Program-made: the position numbers and the translations under genes
Shown: positions 39,677-53,637 of the stretch, piece by piece
Position numbering within the stretch: position 1 is the stretch's first letter
How the letters are laid out: each line of letters begins with the position of its first letter
The notes under the pieces: generated by a model
What the model saw: the letters and a program-made list of their open reading frames with translations, nothing else
The model's database searches: none
What the model was told of the DNA's origin: nothing
DNA from: Verticillium longisporum
Lineage: Eukaryota; Ascomycota; Sordariomycetes; Glomerellales; Plectosphaerellaceae
Direction: 5' to 3'
NCBI GenBank assembly: GCA_019188255.1
Contig: JAETXT010000008.1
Span: 3,472,001-3,536,000, forward strand
Length of the DNA: 64,000 nucleotides

Positions 39677-39722
39677 GAAGTGAACCACTCGCTTGGGTGA
39701 ACCACTCGCTTGTGGATTACGT
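39677..39722 (-). repeat. Right terminal inverted repeat of pogo/Fot1 copy 1
   Basis: 46 bp, complementary to 37863-37908 with one mismatch; identical to the inverted repeat of copy 2 at 63260-63305. Confidence 0.9.
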
Positions 39723-42700
39723 TATATAGAATAATTTAAAAGATTAAAGTATATCCTTCTATTTAATAATAATATAAATAAGGAAAGTATTTAAGTAGAT
39801 ATTATTATTTAATCCTTTATTTAGGGCTATATATTTAATATAGACTTTAAGGAGTTTATAAGGATAATAATCGAAGATAAAGCTAAGGCTTATATTATTT
39901 ATATTATTTAAATAATAGCTATAACGCTTAATATAATAATTCCTATTATTAATAAGCCTTCTCTTAATAATAAATAGATTAAAGTACTTCTTTTAGAATT
40001 TATAGAGTTTAAAGATATATTCTTTAAAGATTTAATAAAAGAATTATTAATATTAAAAGATATAGAATACTTAGTAGACTTAAAAGAAAGGGCTAAATTT
40101 CTTTATAAGCTAATCTATTTATTATCCTAGAAATAGCTAGAAGAGCTCTATCGCTATATAGTAGAAAAAGAGGCTATAAGGAGAATTAAGAAATCTATTA
40201 ACTTTATAGGGGCTTTAGTATTATTTATATTAAAGAAGGATAAGAGTTTATACTTTTATATTAATTATTAAAGTCTAAATATAATTATTATAAAGAATTA
40301 ATACCCTCTCCTTTTAGTAGGCGAACTTTTAGATTATTTAATTAAAGTAAAGTATTTCTCTAAAATAAATATCTAGGATATTTATTATTAAATTTATATT
40401 AAAGAGAATAGTTAATAGAAAACTATATTCCGAATTCAATATAAGTATTATAAATATATTATAATATTATTTAAATTTATAAACGCTTTTATTATATTCT
40501 AAGTATATATTTACTAAATACTCGCTAGATTATTAGACGATTTCTATATTATTTATTTAAACGATATCTTAATTTATTCGAGAATAAAGGAGGAGTATAT
40601 AGCCTATTTCTAATAAATCTTTAAGAGATTTCGAGATTTTAAGCTTTTTATAAAATAATTAAAATACTTATTTTATTAAGATAAAATAGAATTCTTTAAG
40701 TTTATTATTTCTAAAGAAAATATAATTATAGACTTAAACTATATCTAAGTAATTATTAATTAATAATCCCTTAAATCCTTTAAAGATATATAAATATTCC
40801 TAGGATTCGTTAACTTCTATTAATAGTTTATCGAAGGATATTCTAAAATAATAATACCTTTATTAATATTATTAAAAGGAAGTATTATAAGGGTTAAGAA
40901 AGGACTATTTAAATAGCTATTAGAAGTATAGAAAGCGTTTAAGGTATTAAAGCTTACCTTTATTATTACGATAATCTTATAATATTAAGATTATATATTT
41001 AAAGGTTAAATTAAGATTAATATATTAAATAATATTATTTTAGGGATCTTTAGCTAAAAATATAAGAATAGCTAGAGATTTATTATTTATTATTTATAAA
41101 AGCTTTTATTAATAAAATAGCGATAAAGGACTAAGTAATAAGAATTACTTATAATAATAGAAAGCCTAGAATATTAACGCTATTACCTCGAAGGTATAGG
41201 TTAAGTCTTTATAGTATTAACTAATTATTAAGCCCTTAAAGGTATTATATAGGCCTTAGCTAGAGACCTTTAAAGAAAGCTTATATAATAAATATATTAA
41301 TTATCGTCTTTTAATTTCGAAATTTAATATTAACTTAGGGTTATAAACCTAGCTAATAATCTCTTAAGACGATTAGATTATATAGGAGAATAGGTATTAA
41401 TAAATAATATATTCTTTATATTATCTAAAAAGCTATAATTAATAGAAGACTTAGCTATAAATATTAAATAAATTATTATAAAAATAAAGCTAAAGGATAC
41501 TATAAATAGAGCCTATATCTAAGCTATCTAAGTAATATTATAAATATAGAAGCCTATCCTTATATTAAGAAGATATTATAATTCTAGGGAAAAGGGGCCT
41601 TTACCTTTTAAGCGAAAGGTAATATATATTTATATTATTATAATAAATAAAATAGAAAAGAAAGCTTCTTCTTAACCTCGAAGCTAAGAAGCTAAGGCTA
41701 GAAAGTTAATAGCGATTTACTAAAGGATTAGAAAAGGGTCTAAAGAATCGATAAAGTTTAAGGTTATTATTCTAGATTAATATATCTTATATTCTATTAT
41801 AAAAGAGCTTATAAAGAACGAAATAATATTAAGGCTTACCTTTACCCTAGAATTTAAGGACTTAGTTAGAGGATTATAAGCTATTAACCTAGGATACCTT
41901 TTTAGAAGGAGAATATAAACTAATAAGCTAGAAGAAGGGAAAGTTATATTATAGATAATTAAGGTACCCTCCTCTTTAAGGGACGATTAATTATCCCTAT
42001 ATAAGGAATACTCTATAAAGAGCTATTTAACTAATATTATAATAACCCTTAAATAGGATATATAGGGGTAAATAAGACTTTTAAGCTATTAATAAGGAAA
42101 TTCTATTAAGAAAATATATCTATTAACGTCTATTATTATATCGCTAAATACTTAATATATTAAGGGACTTAAGTATTTTAGTATAGATTATATAGGAAGT
42201 TATAATCGCTATTATTTCTATACTATCCTTTTTAAGAAATATCTTTAGATTTTATTATAAGCTTAAGCCCTATATTAAAGGATAATAGCTTAGAGTACGA
42301 TTCTATTTTTATAATTATAGATTAATTTATAAAAGCTATTCGGTTCCTAGCTATATATAAGACGTTAATAGCTACTAGCCTAAGTACGATCCTCTATAAG
42401 GAACTAGAGTATAGGTTCGGGAGCCTAGAAGGTATAATAAATAATAGAGATAAATTCTTTATAAATAAATTCTAGGAGGAATTCTATTAAGAGAGAGCGA
42501 TTTAGCGCTATTTCTCTATTACTTATTACCCTTAGATAGATAAATAGACTAAGAGAACCTATTAAATACTAGAAAAATACCTTTATTATATTAATAACTA
42601 AATGCTAAAAGAGTAGCTATATTATTTAAAAGAAATAGAGTTTTTATATAATAATAATATATATAGTATTATTAGCGTTTCTCTATTTAAAGCCCTATAT

Positions 42701-43379
42701 AAGTATTACCCTAAAATAGTTAATTATATAGCCCTAAGAAAGGATATAAAGGTCTAAGGTATAAAGGAAAGGATTAAGAAGATTACGATTATTTATTAAA
42801 TAATTAACGAAAACTAATAATATATAATATATACTTAAGCCTTCTATTATAATAAGAGGTATATACTAAAAACCTTTAATATTAGGGATATTATAAGATT
42901 CTCTATTAAGAATTTCTAATTTAAAATAGACTAGAAGCTAATACTATAATATATTTAAATCTAGATTATAGAATAAGTAAATAAATAAGCTTATTATATA
43001 ATACTCCTTAAAATTTATTCTAAAATATATAATATCTTCTCTATCTCTTCCCTCGAATTATAATATAATCGCTAAATCGACGTTAAATAATTAAGCTATT
43101 TCCTTATATTAGAGGATAAATAGGATAAATAGGAAATCCAAGATATTATATTTATAAAGAGGATTAAAGGTAAAGGTTCTATTTAGTAAAATAGGCTAAA
43201 TAATTAATAGTATATAATACCTAAGAACCTAAAAGCTATTTTAAAAATATAATATAAATTTTAAAAAGGTATTAGAAATATTAAAAGTATAAATATAAGT
43301 AATAAAACGAGTAATTAAATTCCTAAATTAATTATTAATAAATTACTATATAAGGAAAATAAGAAAATAAAAGTAGAAT

Positions 43380-45250
43380 TTTAATATTAAGCCTTAATAA
43401 TATTATTAGTACGTTAACTAGATAATACGATAACGCCTTATAGCTATTATTATTAGGATACTAATTCCCCCTTATCCCCTTTAAATAAAGGAAATACTAT
43501 TCTAGGTTATCTACTTTAACCGAACCCTTAATAATTAGCTTATTAATACTTTTATTATTATTATTATTATTACTTTTTTCGTTATCGCTAATAACCTATA
43601 TAGCCTTCTAAGGAATTAATTAAGTTCTCTTTATTAAACGGCTAAGGGCTAGAGCTAGAGTAGAGCGTTTAGCTAACCCCTTTAAGGCAGTAATAGCCTT
43701 AGAAGTAGGAGTTCGAGCTATAAATATTTCCTTAAGAGCCTTAGAACTATTAACGATATAGCGGAGCTCCTCCTAAGCTTTATAGATATAAGCTTTAATA
43801 TCGGCTACTTTCTTCTCCTTAATAGCTATAAGCTTAATAGCCTTCTCTACTACTTTATACTCTTCTATTTCTTTCTTTTTTATAATTATTACCTCCTTCT
43901 TAATAATAATATTTTCTTTCTTATTTATAATAGAGGCTATAATAATATTAATATTCTTTAAAATATAAGAAGATAATTAGCTAATAAAGATATAGCTTAG
44001 GTAATAAGCGCTTTAAAGATATAAACGAATAGGATTATTATTATTAAGGGTATTTATTAATAGATCGATAAGCTTAAGATTAATAGGAAATTTAGGGTAA
44101 TTATAGACTAATTTAATAGCGTTTTCGCTATTTAAAGGGTAATTATATAAATCGATATATAAATAGAATAAAGTAAGCTTAAAGGTATTAGCCTCTTAAT
44201 AATAAATAATATACTTAAATTAATAAATAATAATAGCTTCTTTAAGGGCTTTATAACCTAGAAGCTAAACCTATTAAAGCAGACTTAATTAGTAAAAGGA
44301 TATAATATAAAGGGCTAGGAAATTTATAGATTAGCGAAGCTAGAGAGATAATAGCGAATATATTAAGGATATCTTAATAAATAGATATTATATAGTTAAT
44401 TAAAAGGAACCTAAAAGTTTAAATATAATTTATAATATTATAGAAATAGCTATTATTAGCTAAATCGATAATAATTTCTGATATTTTCTTAAAATATATA
44501 ATTACTTTAATAAAATAAGCGAGATAATAAATATACTATTTTAATAAATAATTATATAGGGTTATACTTTTATTAATATATATTTAGTTATAGACCTCTT
44601 ATTAAATAAACTAAATAATTTTATTAAAGGGCTTAAGGATTTATAATTATTAGCTAATATAGCTAGAAGATTTAGGGAATTTATAATAAAATAAACGCTT
44701 TTATTAAATTTATAGGTAATATATTTAATATTAGATCGTTTAGCTATATATTCGATATCTAGCTAAGAAGCGAGTTTACTAAAATAATATTTATATAAAG
44801 AGTTCCTAGCTTTAATATTAAAAAAATAGTAATTATAAGCCTAGGCTAGCTAAGGATTATATAAATATATTTTATTAAAATAAAAGGTAATATTTAATAT
44901 TATAATAATTAAATAGAATAACTAAGATATTTAAGGATAAGTATAAGATTAAATAAATAAAATAGGAATATAATAAATTATAGGAATATCGATTATTAAA
45001 AGAAGCTAAGGGATAACGAGATCTAAGAGAATTATAAATATAATAGAAAGAACTTTATAAGATAAGTACGATAAACTAATATTTATAAATTAATAATAAG
45101 GATTATTCTATATTATTATTTACTTCTAAGCTACTATTAGTATTACTATTATTATAATTTCCGTAATATATCTAACCTAGCTCTATATTATAGCTATATA
45201 GGGGAATAAGGCTTAAGAAGTAATATATTAAAGTACTAAGACGTATTAGC
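43380..45250 (-). pseudogene. Antisense-frame segment in copy E
   Basis: This is the copy E equivalent of the antisense frame in copies B and D: the same Lys/Glu-rich and Asn-run parts are seen on the minus strand (about 43430-44080) in the same order. It is more RIP-mutated and was not followed codon by codon. Equivalent segments also lie at about 34260-36040 (copy C), 47740-49470 and 61430-63160 (minus copies, frame on plus). Confidence 0.45.
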
Positions 45251-45297
45251 GAAGGTATTACGAGTTCTAGGGACTAGACCTCTAGGAGGGGAGGTAA

Positions 45298-45494
45298 TAT
45301 AAGGAGTTAGACGTTAGGAACTTAACCCCTATTTATATTATCGTAGATACTTTAGCGATAAGCCCTAATTTAAAAAGAGAAGTCGAGGCTATACTCGATA
45401 GCCTCGATGAGTTAAAGTTAATATAATAGCTTACCGATTATTCGCTAATCTAATTACTTTCCCTAATCTAGGCCCTTAGCCCTATACCTTTATA
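45298..45494 (+). repeat. 3' LTR of copy E (197 bp)
   Basis: Preceded by the polypurine tract at about 45283-45297 and followed by the ATATT target duplication. Confidence 0.85.
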
Positions 45495-45567
45495 ATATTA
45501 AGGTAATAAGATATACTAATAAAGGTATTATAAGTTCTAGGGACTAGACCTCTAGGAGGGGAGGTAA

Positions 45568-45764
45568 TATAAGGAGTTAGATATTAGGAATTTAACCCTT
45601 ATTTATATTATTATAGATATTTTAACGATAAGCCTAAGTTTAAAAGGAGAAGTCGAGGCTATACTCGATAGCCTTAATAAATTAAAATTAATATAATAGC
45701 TTATTAATTATTCGCTAATCTAATTACTTTCCTTAATCTAGGCCCTTAGCCTAATACCTTTATA
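45568..45764 (+). repeat. 3' LTR of copy C (197 bp)
   Basis: Preceded by copy C's own polypurine tract (about 45553-45567). With the copy E LTR just before it, two plus-strand LTRs lie 73 bp apart, which is nested insertion and not a tandem array. Confidence 0.82.
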
Positions 45765-47430
45765 TTTATAAATCTTAGGAATATTTATATATCTTTAAAG
45801 GATTTAAGGGGTTATTAATTAACTATTATATAGATATAATTAAAATCTATAATTATATATTCTTTAAAGATAATAAATTTAAGCAATTCTATTTTATCTT
45901 AATAGAATAAGTATTTTAATTATTTTATAATAAGTTTAAAATCTTAAAATCTTTTAAGGACTTATTAGAAATAAACTATATACTCCTCCCTTATTCTTAA
46001 ATAAATTAAGATATTATTTTAGTAAATAATATAGAAATCGTTTAATAATCTAGTAAATCTTTAATAAATATATACTTAAAATATAATAAAGGTATTTATA
46101 AGCTTAAATAATATTATAATATATTTATAATATTTATATTAAATTTAGAATATAATTTTCTATTAATTATTCTCTTTATTATAAATTTAAGGATTATATC
46201 TTAGATATTTATTTTAGAGAAATACTTTTTTTTAAAAAAAAGTTTAAAAGTTTATTTATTAGAAAGAATACATATTAATTCTTTATAATTATTATATTTA
46301 GACTTTAATAATTAATATATAAATATAAACTCTTATCCTTCCTTAATATAAATAGTATTAAAGCTTTTATAAAGCTAATAGATTTCTTAATTCTCTTTAT
46401 AGCCTCCCCTTCTATTATATAGTAATAGAACCTTTCTTACTATTTCTAGGATGATAAATAGATTAGCCTATAAAGAGGTTTAGCCCTTTCTTTTAAATTT
46501 ATTAAGTATTCTATATCTTTTAATATTAATAATTCTTTTACTAAATCTTTAAAAAATATATCTTTAAACTCTACGAATTCTAAAAAGAGTATTTAGATTT
46601 ATTTATTATTAAGAGATAGGTTATTAATAATAAGAATTATTATATTAAATATTATAATTATTACTTAAATAATATAAGCGATATAAGCTTTAGCTTTATG
46701 TTTAATTATTATCTTTATAAACTCCTTAAAGTCGCTATTAGATATATAGCCCTAAATAAAGGATAAAATAATAATATCTATTTAGATATTTTCCTTATTT
46801 ATATTATTATTAGATAAAAGGATATACTTTAACCTTTTAAGTCGGTCTATATATATAAATAATTAATATAATAATTAAGGTCGATTTTATATATCTAATA
46901 AATAGAATAAGAAAGCGAATAATCTATAGCTATTTACTATCTATTTATTAAACGTTTATAATTTAGGAGCTTCTATAACTTCTACTTCTTATAGCTTTAA
47001 TAGCTAAATAAAGGTAAGATTAATAATATCTATTATAGCGCTAATATCTAAGTTAATAGAGAATTTAATTTCCTTATATTATAAGATATTAATCGCTAAT
47101 ACTTTTATAGTTTTCCTAATATTTATTTTTAATATAATATTCTTTAAATCGGAACTTATATTAAATTATTTTCTAATAATTCTATTATCTAGATACCTTT
47201 AAACTTAAATAATTAGATAATAATAATTATAGCCTTTAGCCTTTATAGCTTAAGCTAAATATAGTTCTATATTTAATACCCTAGCTTATTATAATAGAAA
47301 TATATATTAGATAGTATTATAGAGGTAATATTTTAGCTATTTAATAATATTCTTATAGAATAAGGGTTTAGGTTTCTCGCTTATTTTAATATAATACTTC
47401 TATTATAATAGGAGGAACGATTTTACTTTA
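45765..47430 (-). mobile_element. Element 1 fragment, minus strand (reverse transcriptase back to gag)
   Basis: On the complement this runs from gag zinc-knuckle sequence (about 47420) to reverse transcriptase (about 45800), matching copy A from about 3420 to 1745. Both ends are cut by LTRs of other copies (C on the left, the copy starting at 47431 on the right). Confidence 0.75.
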
Positions 47431-47630
47431 TATAAAGGTATTAGGCTAAGGGCCTAGCTTAAGGAAAGTAATTAGATTAGCGAATAATCGGTAAGCTATT
47501 ATATTCACTTTAACTTATCGAGGCTATCGAGTATAGCCTCGATTTCTCCTTTTAACTTAGGCTTATCGCTGAATTATCTATAATAATACGCATAGGGGTT
47601 AAATTCTTAACGTTTAGCTAACTCCTTATA
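47431..47630 (-). repeat. 3' LTR of the minus-strand copy at 47431-52980
   Basis: Element 1 LTR with a small insertion near 47614; complement of the polypurine tract follows at 47631-47645. Confidence 0.8.
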
Positions 47631-50600
47631 TTACCTCCCCTCCTAGTGGTCTAATCCCTAGAACTTATAATCCCTTCGCTAACGTATCTTAGTACCCTAA
47701 TATATTACTTCTTAGGCTTTATTCCCTAATATAGCTATAATATAGAGCTAGGTTAGATATATTATAGAAATTATAATAATAATAATATTAATAATGGCCT
47801 AGAAATAAATAGTAATATAGAATAGTCCTTATTATTGATTTATAAATAATAGTTTATTATACTTATTTTATAAGGTTCTCTTTATTATACTTATAATTCT
47901 CCTAAATTTCGCTATCCCTAGCTTCTTTTTAATAATCGATATTACTATAACTATTATATCCTTATATTATCTATTAATCCTATACTTACCCTTAATTATT
48001 TTAATCCTTTTATTTAATTATTATTATATTAAATATTATTCTCCGCTTTAATAAAATATATTTATATAATCCCTAGCTTACCTAGGCCTATAATCGCTAG
48101 TTTCTTAATACTAAGGCTAGGAATACCTTATACGAATACTATTTTAGTAAACTCGCTTCCTAGCTAGATATTAAATATATAGCTAGACGTTCTAATATTA
48201 AGTATATTATCTATAAATTCGATAAAAGCGCTTATTTTATTATAAATTCGCTAAATCTTTTAATTATATTAGCTAATAATTATAGATCCTTAAGCCCCTT
48301 TATAAGGTTATTTAGTTTATTTAATAAGAGGTCTATAATTAAATATATATTATTAAAGGTACGATTTTATATAACTATTCTTCGAAATAACATATTTATT
48401 ATTTCTCTTACTTTATTAAAATAATTAAATATTTTAAAAAATATTAAAGATTATTATTAACTTAATTAATAATAGCTATTTCTATAATATTATAAATTAC
48501 GCTAACATTCTTAGGCTTCCCTTTATTAATTATATAATATATATTTATTTAAAATATTTTCTATATATTTATTATTATCTCTCTAGCTTTAATAATCTAT
48601 AAATTCCTTAATTACTTATTTTATATCCTTTTATTGATTAAATCTTCTTTAATAGGTTTAGCTTCTAGGTTATAAGGCCCTCGAAGAAGCTATTAGTATT
48701 TATTAACTTAGATATATTATATATTATTTAGAAGCTAATATTCTCGAACTCACCCTTTTCTATTTATATATTAACCTATATAATTACCCCCCAAATAGTA
48801 AAAACGTAATTAAGCTTATTTATAATCTCTTTAATATTCCTATTAACCTTAAGCTTATCGACCTATTAATAGATACTCTTAATAATAATAATTCTATCTA
48901 TTTATATCTTTAAAGCGCTTATTACCTAAATTACGCCCTTATTAATTAATTATTATTTTATATCTTAAAGAATATTAAAATTATTATAGCTTCTATTATA
49001 AATAAGAAAAAGAATACTACTATTAAGAAAGAGGCTATAATTATAAAGAAAAAGAAATAGAATAATATAAAATAATAAAGAAAGCTACTAAATTTATAAC
49101 TATTATAGAGAAGAAGGTTATTAATATTAAAGCTTATATCTATAAAGCGTAAGAGGAATTCCGCTATATTATTAATAATTTAGAAGCTCTTAAGGAAGTA
49201 TTAATAGCTTAAACTCTAATCACTAAGGCTATTATTACTCTAAAGGGGTTAGCTAAGCGCTCTACCCTAGCTCTAGCCCTTAGCTATTTAGCGAAGAGAA
49301 CTTAATTAATTCCTTAAAAGATTATATAAATTATTAATAATAATAAAGAGAATAATAATAATAAAAATAATAAGAATATTAATAAATTAATTATTAAAGG
49401 TTTAAATAAAATAGATAATTTAGAGTAATTTTTTTCTTTATTTAAATAAGGATAAAGGGGAGTTAATATCTTAATAATAATAATTATAAAACTCTATTAT
49501 ATTATTTAATTAATATATTATTAATATTATTAAAGCTTAATATTAGAATTCTACTTTTATTTTCTTATTTTCTTTATATAGTAATTTATTAATAATTAAT
49601 TTAGGAATTTAATTACTTATCCTATTATTCATATTTATATCTCTAATACTTTTAATACCTTTTTAAGGTTTATATTATATTTTCGAGGTAGCTTTTAGGT
49701 TCTTAAGTATTATATTTTATTAATTATTTAGCCTATTTTACTAAATAGAACCTTTACCTTTAATCCTCTTTATAAATATAATATCTTTATTTTCCTATTT
49801 ATCCTATTTATCCTTTAATATAGGGAGGTAAGCTAATTATTTAATATTAATTTAATAATCGTATTATAATTTAAGGGAAGAGATAGGGAAAATATTATAT
49901 ATTCTAGAATAAGTTTTAAGGAATATTATATAAGAAGCTTATTCGTTTATCTATTCTATAATTTAGATTTAGATATATTATAATATTAGCTTTTAATTTA
50001 TTTTAAATTAAAAATTCTTAATAGAAAGCCTTATAATATCCTTAATATTAAAGGGTTTTAATATATACCTTTTATTATAATAGAAGGCTTAAATATATAT
50101 TATATATTATTAGTTTTTATTAATAATTTAGCGGATAATTATAATCTTTTTAATCTTTTCCTTTATACCCTAGACCTTTATATCCTTTCTTAATACTATA
50201 TAATTAATTATTCTAAAATAATACTTATATAGGGCTTTAAATAATAAGACTCTAATAATATTATATATATTAATATTATATAAGAATTCTATTTCTTTTA
50301 AGTAATATAGCTATTCTTTTAATACTTAATCGTTAATATAGTAAAGGTATTTTTCTAGCGTTTAATAGGTTCTCTCTATTTATTTATCTATTTAAGGGTA
50401 ATAGGTAATAGAGAAGTAGTATTAAATCGCTCTCTCTTAATAGAATTCCTCCTAGAATTTACTTATAAGGAGTCTATCTCTATTACTTACTATACCCTCT
50501 AGGCTCCTAAACCTATACTCTATTTCCTTATAGAGGATTATACTTAGGCTAATAGCTATTAGCGTCTTATATATAGCTAGGAACTAAGTAGCTTTTATAA

Positions 50601-52980
50601 ATCGGTCTACGATTATAAGGATAGAGTTATATTCTAAGCTATTATTCTTTAATATAAGGCTTAGGCCTATAATAAAATCTAAAGATATTTCTTAAAAAGG
50701 ATAGGATAAGAATAATAGTAATTATAGCTTCTTATATAGCTTATATTAAAGTACTTAAGTCCTTTAATATATTAGGTATTTAGTAATATAATAATAAATA
50801 TTAATAGGTATATTTTCTTAATAGAATTTCCTTATTAATAATTCAAGGATCTTATTTATTTTTATATATCCTATTTAAGGGTTTTTATAATATTATTTAA
50901 ATAGCTCTTTATAAAGTATTCCTTATATAGGGAGAATTAATTATCTTTTAAAGAGGAGAGTACTTTAATTATCTATAATATAACCTTCCTTTCTTCTAGC
51001 TTATTAATTTATATTCTCCTTCTAAAAAGGGTATCTTAAGTTAATAGCTTATAATCCTCTAATTAAATCCTTAAATTCTAGGGTAGAAGTAAGCCTTAAT
51101 ACTATTTTATTCTTTATAAGCTCTTTTATAATAGAATATAGGATATATTAATCTAGAATAATAACTCTAAATTCTATTAATTCTTTAGACTTTTTCTTAA
51201 TCCTTTAATAAATTATTATTAACTTTCTAACTTTAGCTTTTTAGCTTTAAAGTTAAGAAGAAGCTTTCTTTTCTATTTTATTTCTTATAATAATATAAAT
51301 ATATATTACCTTTTATTTAAAAAGTAAAAGCCCCTTTTCCCTAGAGCTATAATATCTTCTTAATATAAAGATAAGCTTCTATCCTTATAATATTACTTAG
51401 ATAGCCTAGATATAGATTCTATATATAATATCCTTTAGCTTTATTTTTATAATAATTTACTTAATATCTATAATTAAGTCTTCTATTAATTATAGTTTTT
51501 AGATAATATAAAGAATATATTATTTATTAAAATTTATTCTCCTATATAGTCTAATTATCTTAAGAGATTATTAACTAAGTTTATAAGCTTAAATTAATAT
51601 TAGATTTCGAAATTAAAAGATAATAATTAATATACTTATTATATAAGCCTTCCCCGAAAGTCTTTAATTAAAGCCTATATAATACCCTAATAAGCTTAAT
51701 AATTAATTAATATTATAAAGACTTAACCTATATCTTTAAAGTAATAGCGTTAATATTCTAGGCTTTCTATTATCGTAAATAGTTCTTATTATTTAATCCT
51801 TTATCGTTATTCTATTAATAAAAGCTTTTATAAATAATAAATAATAGGTCTTTAACTATTCTTATATTTTTAGCTAAAGATCCTTAAAATAATATCGTTT
51901 AATATATCTATTTTAATTTAATCTTCGAATATATAATCTTAATATTATAAGATTATAATAATAATAAAAATAAGCTTTAATACTTAAATACTTTCTATAT
52001 TTTAAATAGCTATTTAAATAATCCTTTCTTAACCCTTATAATACTTCCTTTTAATAATATTAATAAAGGTATTATTATCTTAGAATATCCTTTAATAAAC
52101 TATTAATAGAAGTTAGCGAATCCTAGGAATATTTATATATCTTTAAAGGATTTAGGGGGTTATTAATTAATAATTATTTAAATATAATTTAAATCTATAA
52201 TTATTCTTTCCTTAGAGATAATAAACTTAAGGAATTTAATTTTATCTTAATAAAATAAATATTTTAATAATTTTATAAAAAGCTTAAAATCCTAAAATCT
52301 CTTAAGGATTTATTAAAAATAAGCTATATATTCCTCCTTTATCTTTAAATAAATTAAGATATTATCTAAATAAATAATATAGAAATCATTTAATAATCTA
52401 ATAAATATTTAATAAATATATACTTAGAATATAATAAAAGTATTTATAAATTTAAATAATATTATAATATATTTATAATATTTATATTAAATTTAGAATA
52501 TAATTTTCTATTAATTATTCTCTTTAATATAAATTTAATAATAAATATCTTAAATATTTATTTTAAAGAAATACTTTATTTTAATTAAATAATCTAAAAG
52601 TTCGCTTATTAGAAAAAGAGGGTATTAATTCTTTATAATTATTATATTTAGACCTTAATAATTAATATATAAATATAAACTCCTATCCTTCTTTAATATA
52701 AATAGTACTAGAGCTTTTATAGGGTTAATAGATTTCTTAATTCTCTTTATAGCTTCTTTTTCTATTATATAGCGATAGAGCTCTTCTAGCTATCTTTAGG
52801 ATAATAAATAGATTAATTTATAAAGAGGTTTAGCCCTTTCTTTTAAATCTATTAAGTATTCTATATCTTTTAATATTAATAGTTCTTTTATTAAATCTTT
52901 AAAGAATATATCTTTAAATTCTATAAATTCTAAAAAGAGTATTTTAATTTATTTATTATTAAGAGAGGGCTTATTAAAAT
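47431..52980 (-). mobile_element. Element 1, minus-strand copy lacking its 5' end
   Basis: It starts with a 3' LTR (47431-47630, 200 bp because of a 4-base insertion AGCT-like near 47614 and a one-base loss). Then, on the complement, come the antisense-frame segment (47740-49470), chromodomain (about 49690-49820), integrase (about 50380-50960), RNase H and reverse transcriptase. At about 52975-52981 it jumps to plus-strand element 1 sequence at a short A/T match, so protease, gag and 5' LTR are missing. Confidence 0.78.
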
Positions 52981-53603
52981 ACTTAATTATTTTAGAAAAA
53001 TAAGATAAATATTTCGATAAATAGTTAATTAAAATAATACCCTCTATAGTATTTATCTAGTAAATAACCTCTTATTAAATATACTAAATAACCCTATAAA
53101 GGGGCTTAAGGATCTATAATTATTAGCTAGTATAGCTAGGAAGTTTAATAAACTTATAAAGAGATAGGCGCCTTTATTGAATTTATAGGTAATATATTTA
53201 ATATTAGAATGTCTAGCTACATATTCGATATTAAGCTAGGATATAAGCTTATTAAAATAATATTTATAAAGTAAATTACTAGCTTTAGAGCTAAGTAAGT
53301 AGTAATCGTAGGCCTAGGTAAGCTAAGGGTTAAAGGGGTATATTTTATTCAATTAGAAGGTAAGGTCCATTATATTAGCGATTAAGTAGAACGTTTAAAG
53401 TAATTAAGTATAAATATAGGCCTAAAGAGAAGATATATAAATATAATAATTATAATAATATTAAGTATTAATAAGAAGCTAAATATAGCGAAATCTAGGA
53501 GAGGTATAAGTATAAAGGAGAGAACCTTATAAGATAAGTATAATAAATTATTATTTATAAATTGATAGTAAGGGCGTTTCTATATTACTACCTATCTCTA
53601 GGC

Positions 53604-53637
<34 letters not shown>

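Larger units (their letters stand above)
37863..39722 (-). mobile_element. pogo/Fot1-type (Tc1-mariner superfamily) DNA transposon, copy 1, 1860 bp, not RIP-mutated
   Basis: The element has 46-bp terminal inverted repeats (37863-37908 and 39677-39722) differing at one base, flanked by TA duplications. It encodes one transposase on the minus strand, now split into two overlapping frames by a one-base loss. Base composition is normal (GC-rich, CpA and TpG common) in strong contrast to copy E around it. About 60 bp separate the stop from the left inverted repeat and about 50 bp lie between the right repeat and the start codon, so the element is compact and carries nothing else. A second copy begins at 63260. 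Confidence 0.93.
36064..45494 (+). mobile_element. Element 1, copy E, complete, with perfect target duplication; hosts pogo/Fot1 copy 1
   Basis: Both LTRs (36064-36260 and 45298-45494) are 197 bp. The flanks carry a 5-bp target duplication ATATT (36059-36063 and 45495-45499), and the uninterrupted site can be read in the related sequence at 58360-58385 (complement). Without the DNA transposon the copy is 7569 bp, one base from copy B. Gag is at about 36330-37370, protease at 37650-37720, reverse transcriptase from about 40100, integrase about 42060-42680, chromodomain about 43140-43250 and the antisense-frame segment about 43380-45200. Its RT active-site box keeps one of two Asp residues (YLND near 40555). 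It is inserted in copy C. Confidence 0.88.
15857..45764 (+). mobile_element. Element 1, copy C, complete at both ends but interrupted by element 2, copy D and copy E
   Basis: Copy C starts with a 5' LTR (15857-16052) and ends with a 3' LTR (45568-45764) preceded by its polypurine tract. Its own sequence is in four blocks: 15857-17788 (LTR, gag, protease), 26804-27806 (reverse transcriptase), 33112-36063 (integrase, chromodomain, antisense-frame segment) and 45495-45764 (polypurine tract and LTR). Element 2, copy D and copy E sit in the gaps. About 1.42 kb corresponding to 10628-12050 of copy B is missing at the D gap. The outer flanks differ (element 2 remnant on the left, minus-strand element 1 on the right) and no target duplication was found. 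Confidence 0.8.

Noticed and set aside
36064..45764. Tandem retroelement array sharing LTRs (C and E)
   Set aside because: The ATATT duplication around E and the continuation of copy C on its right side show nested insertion.
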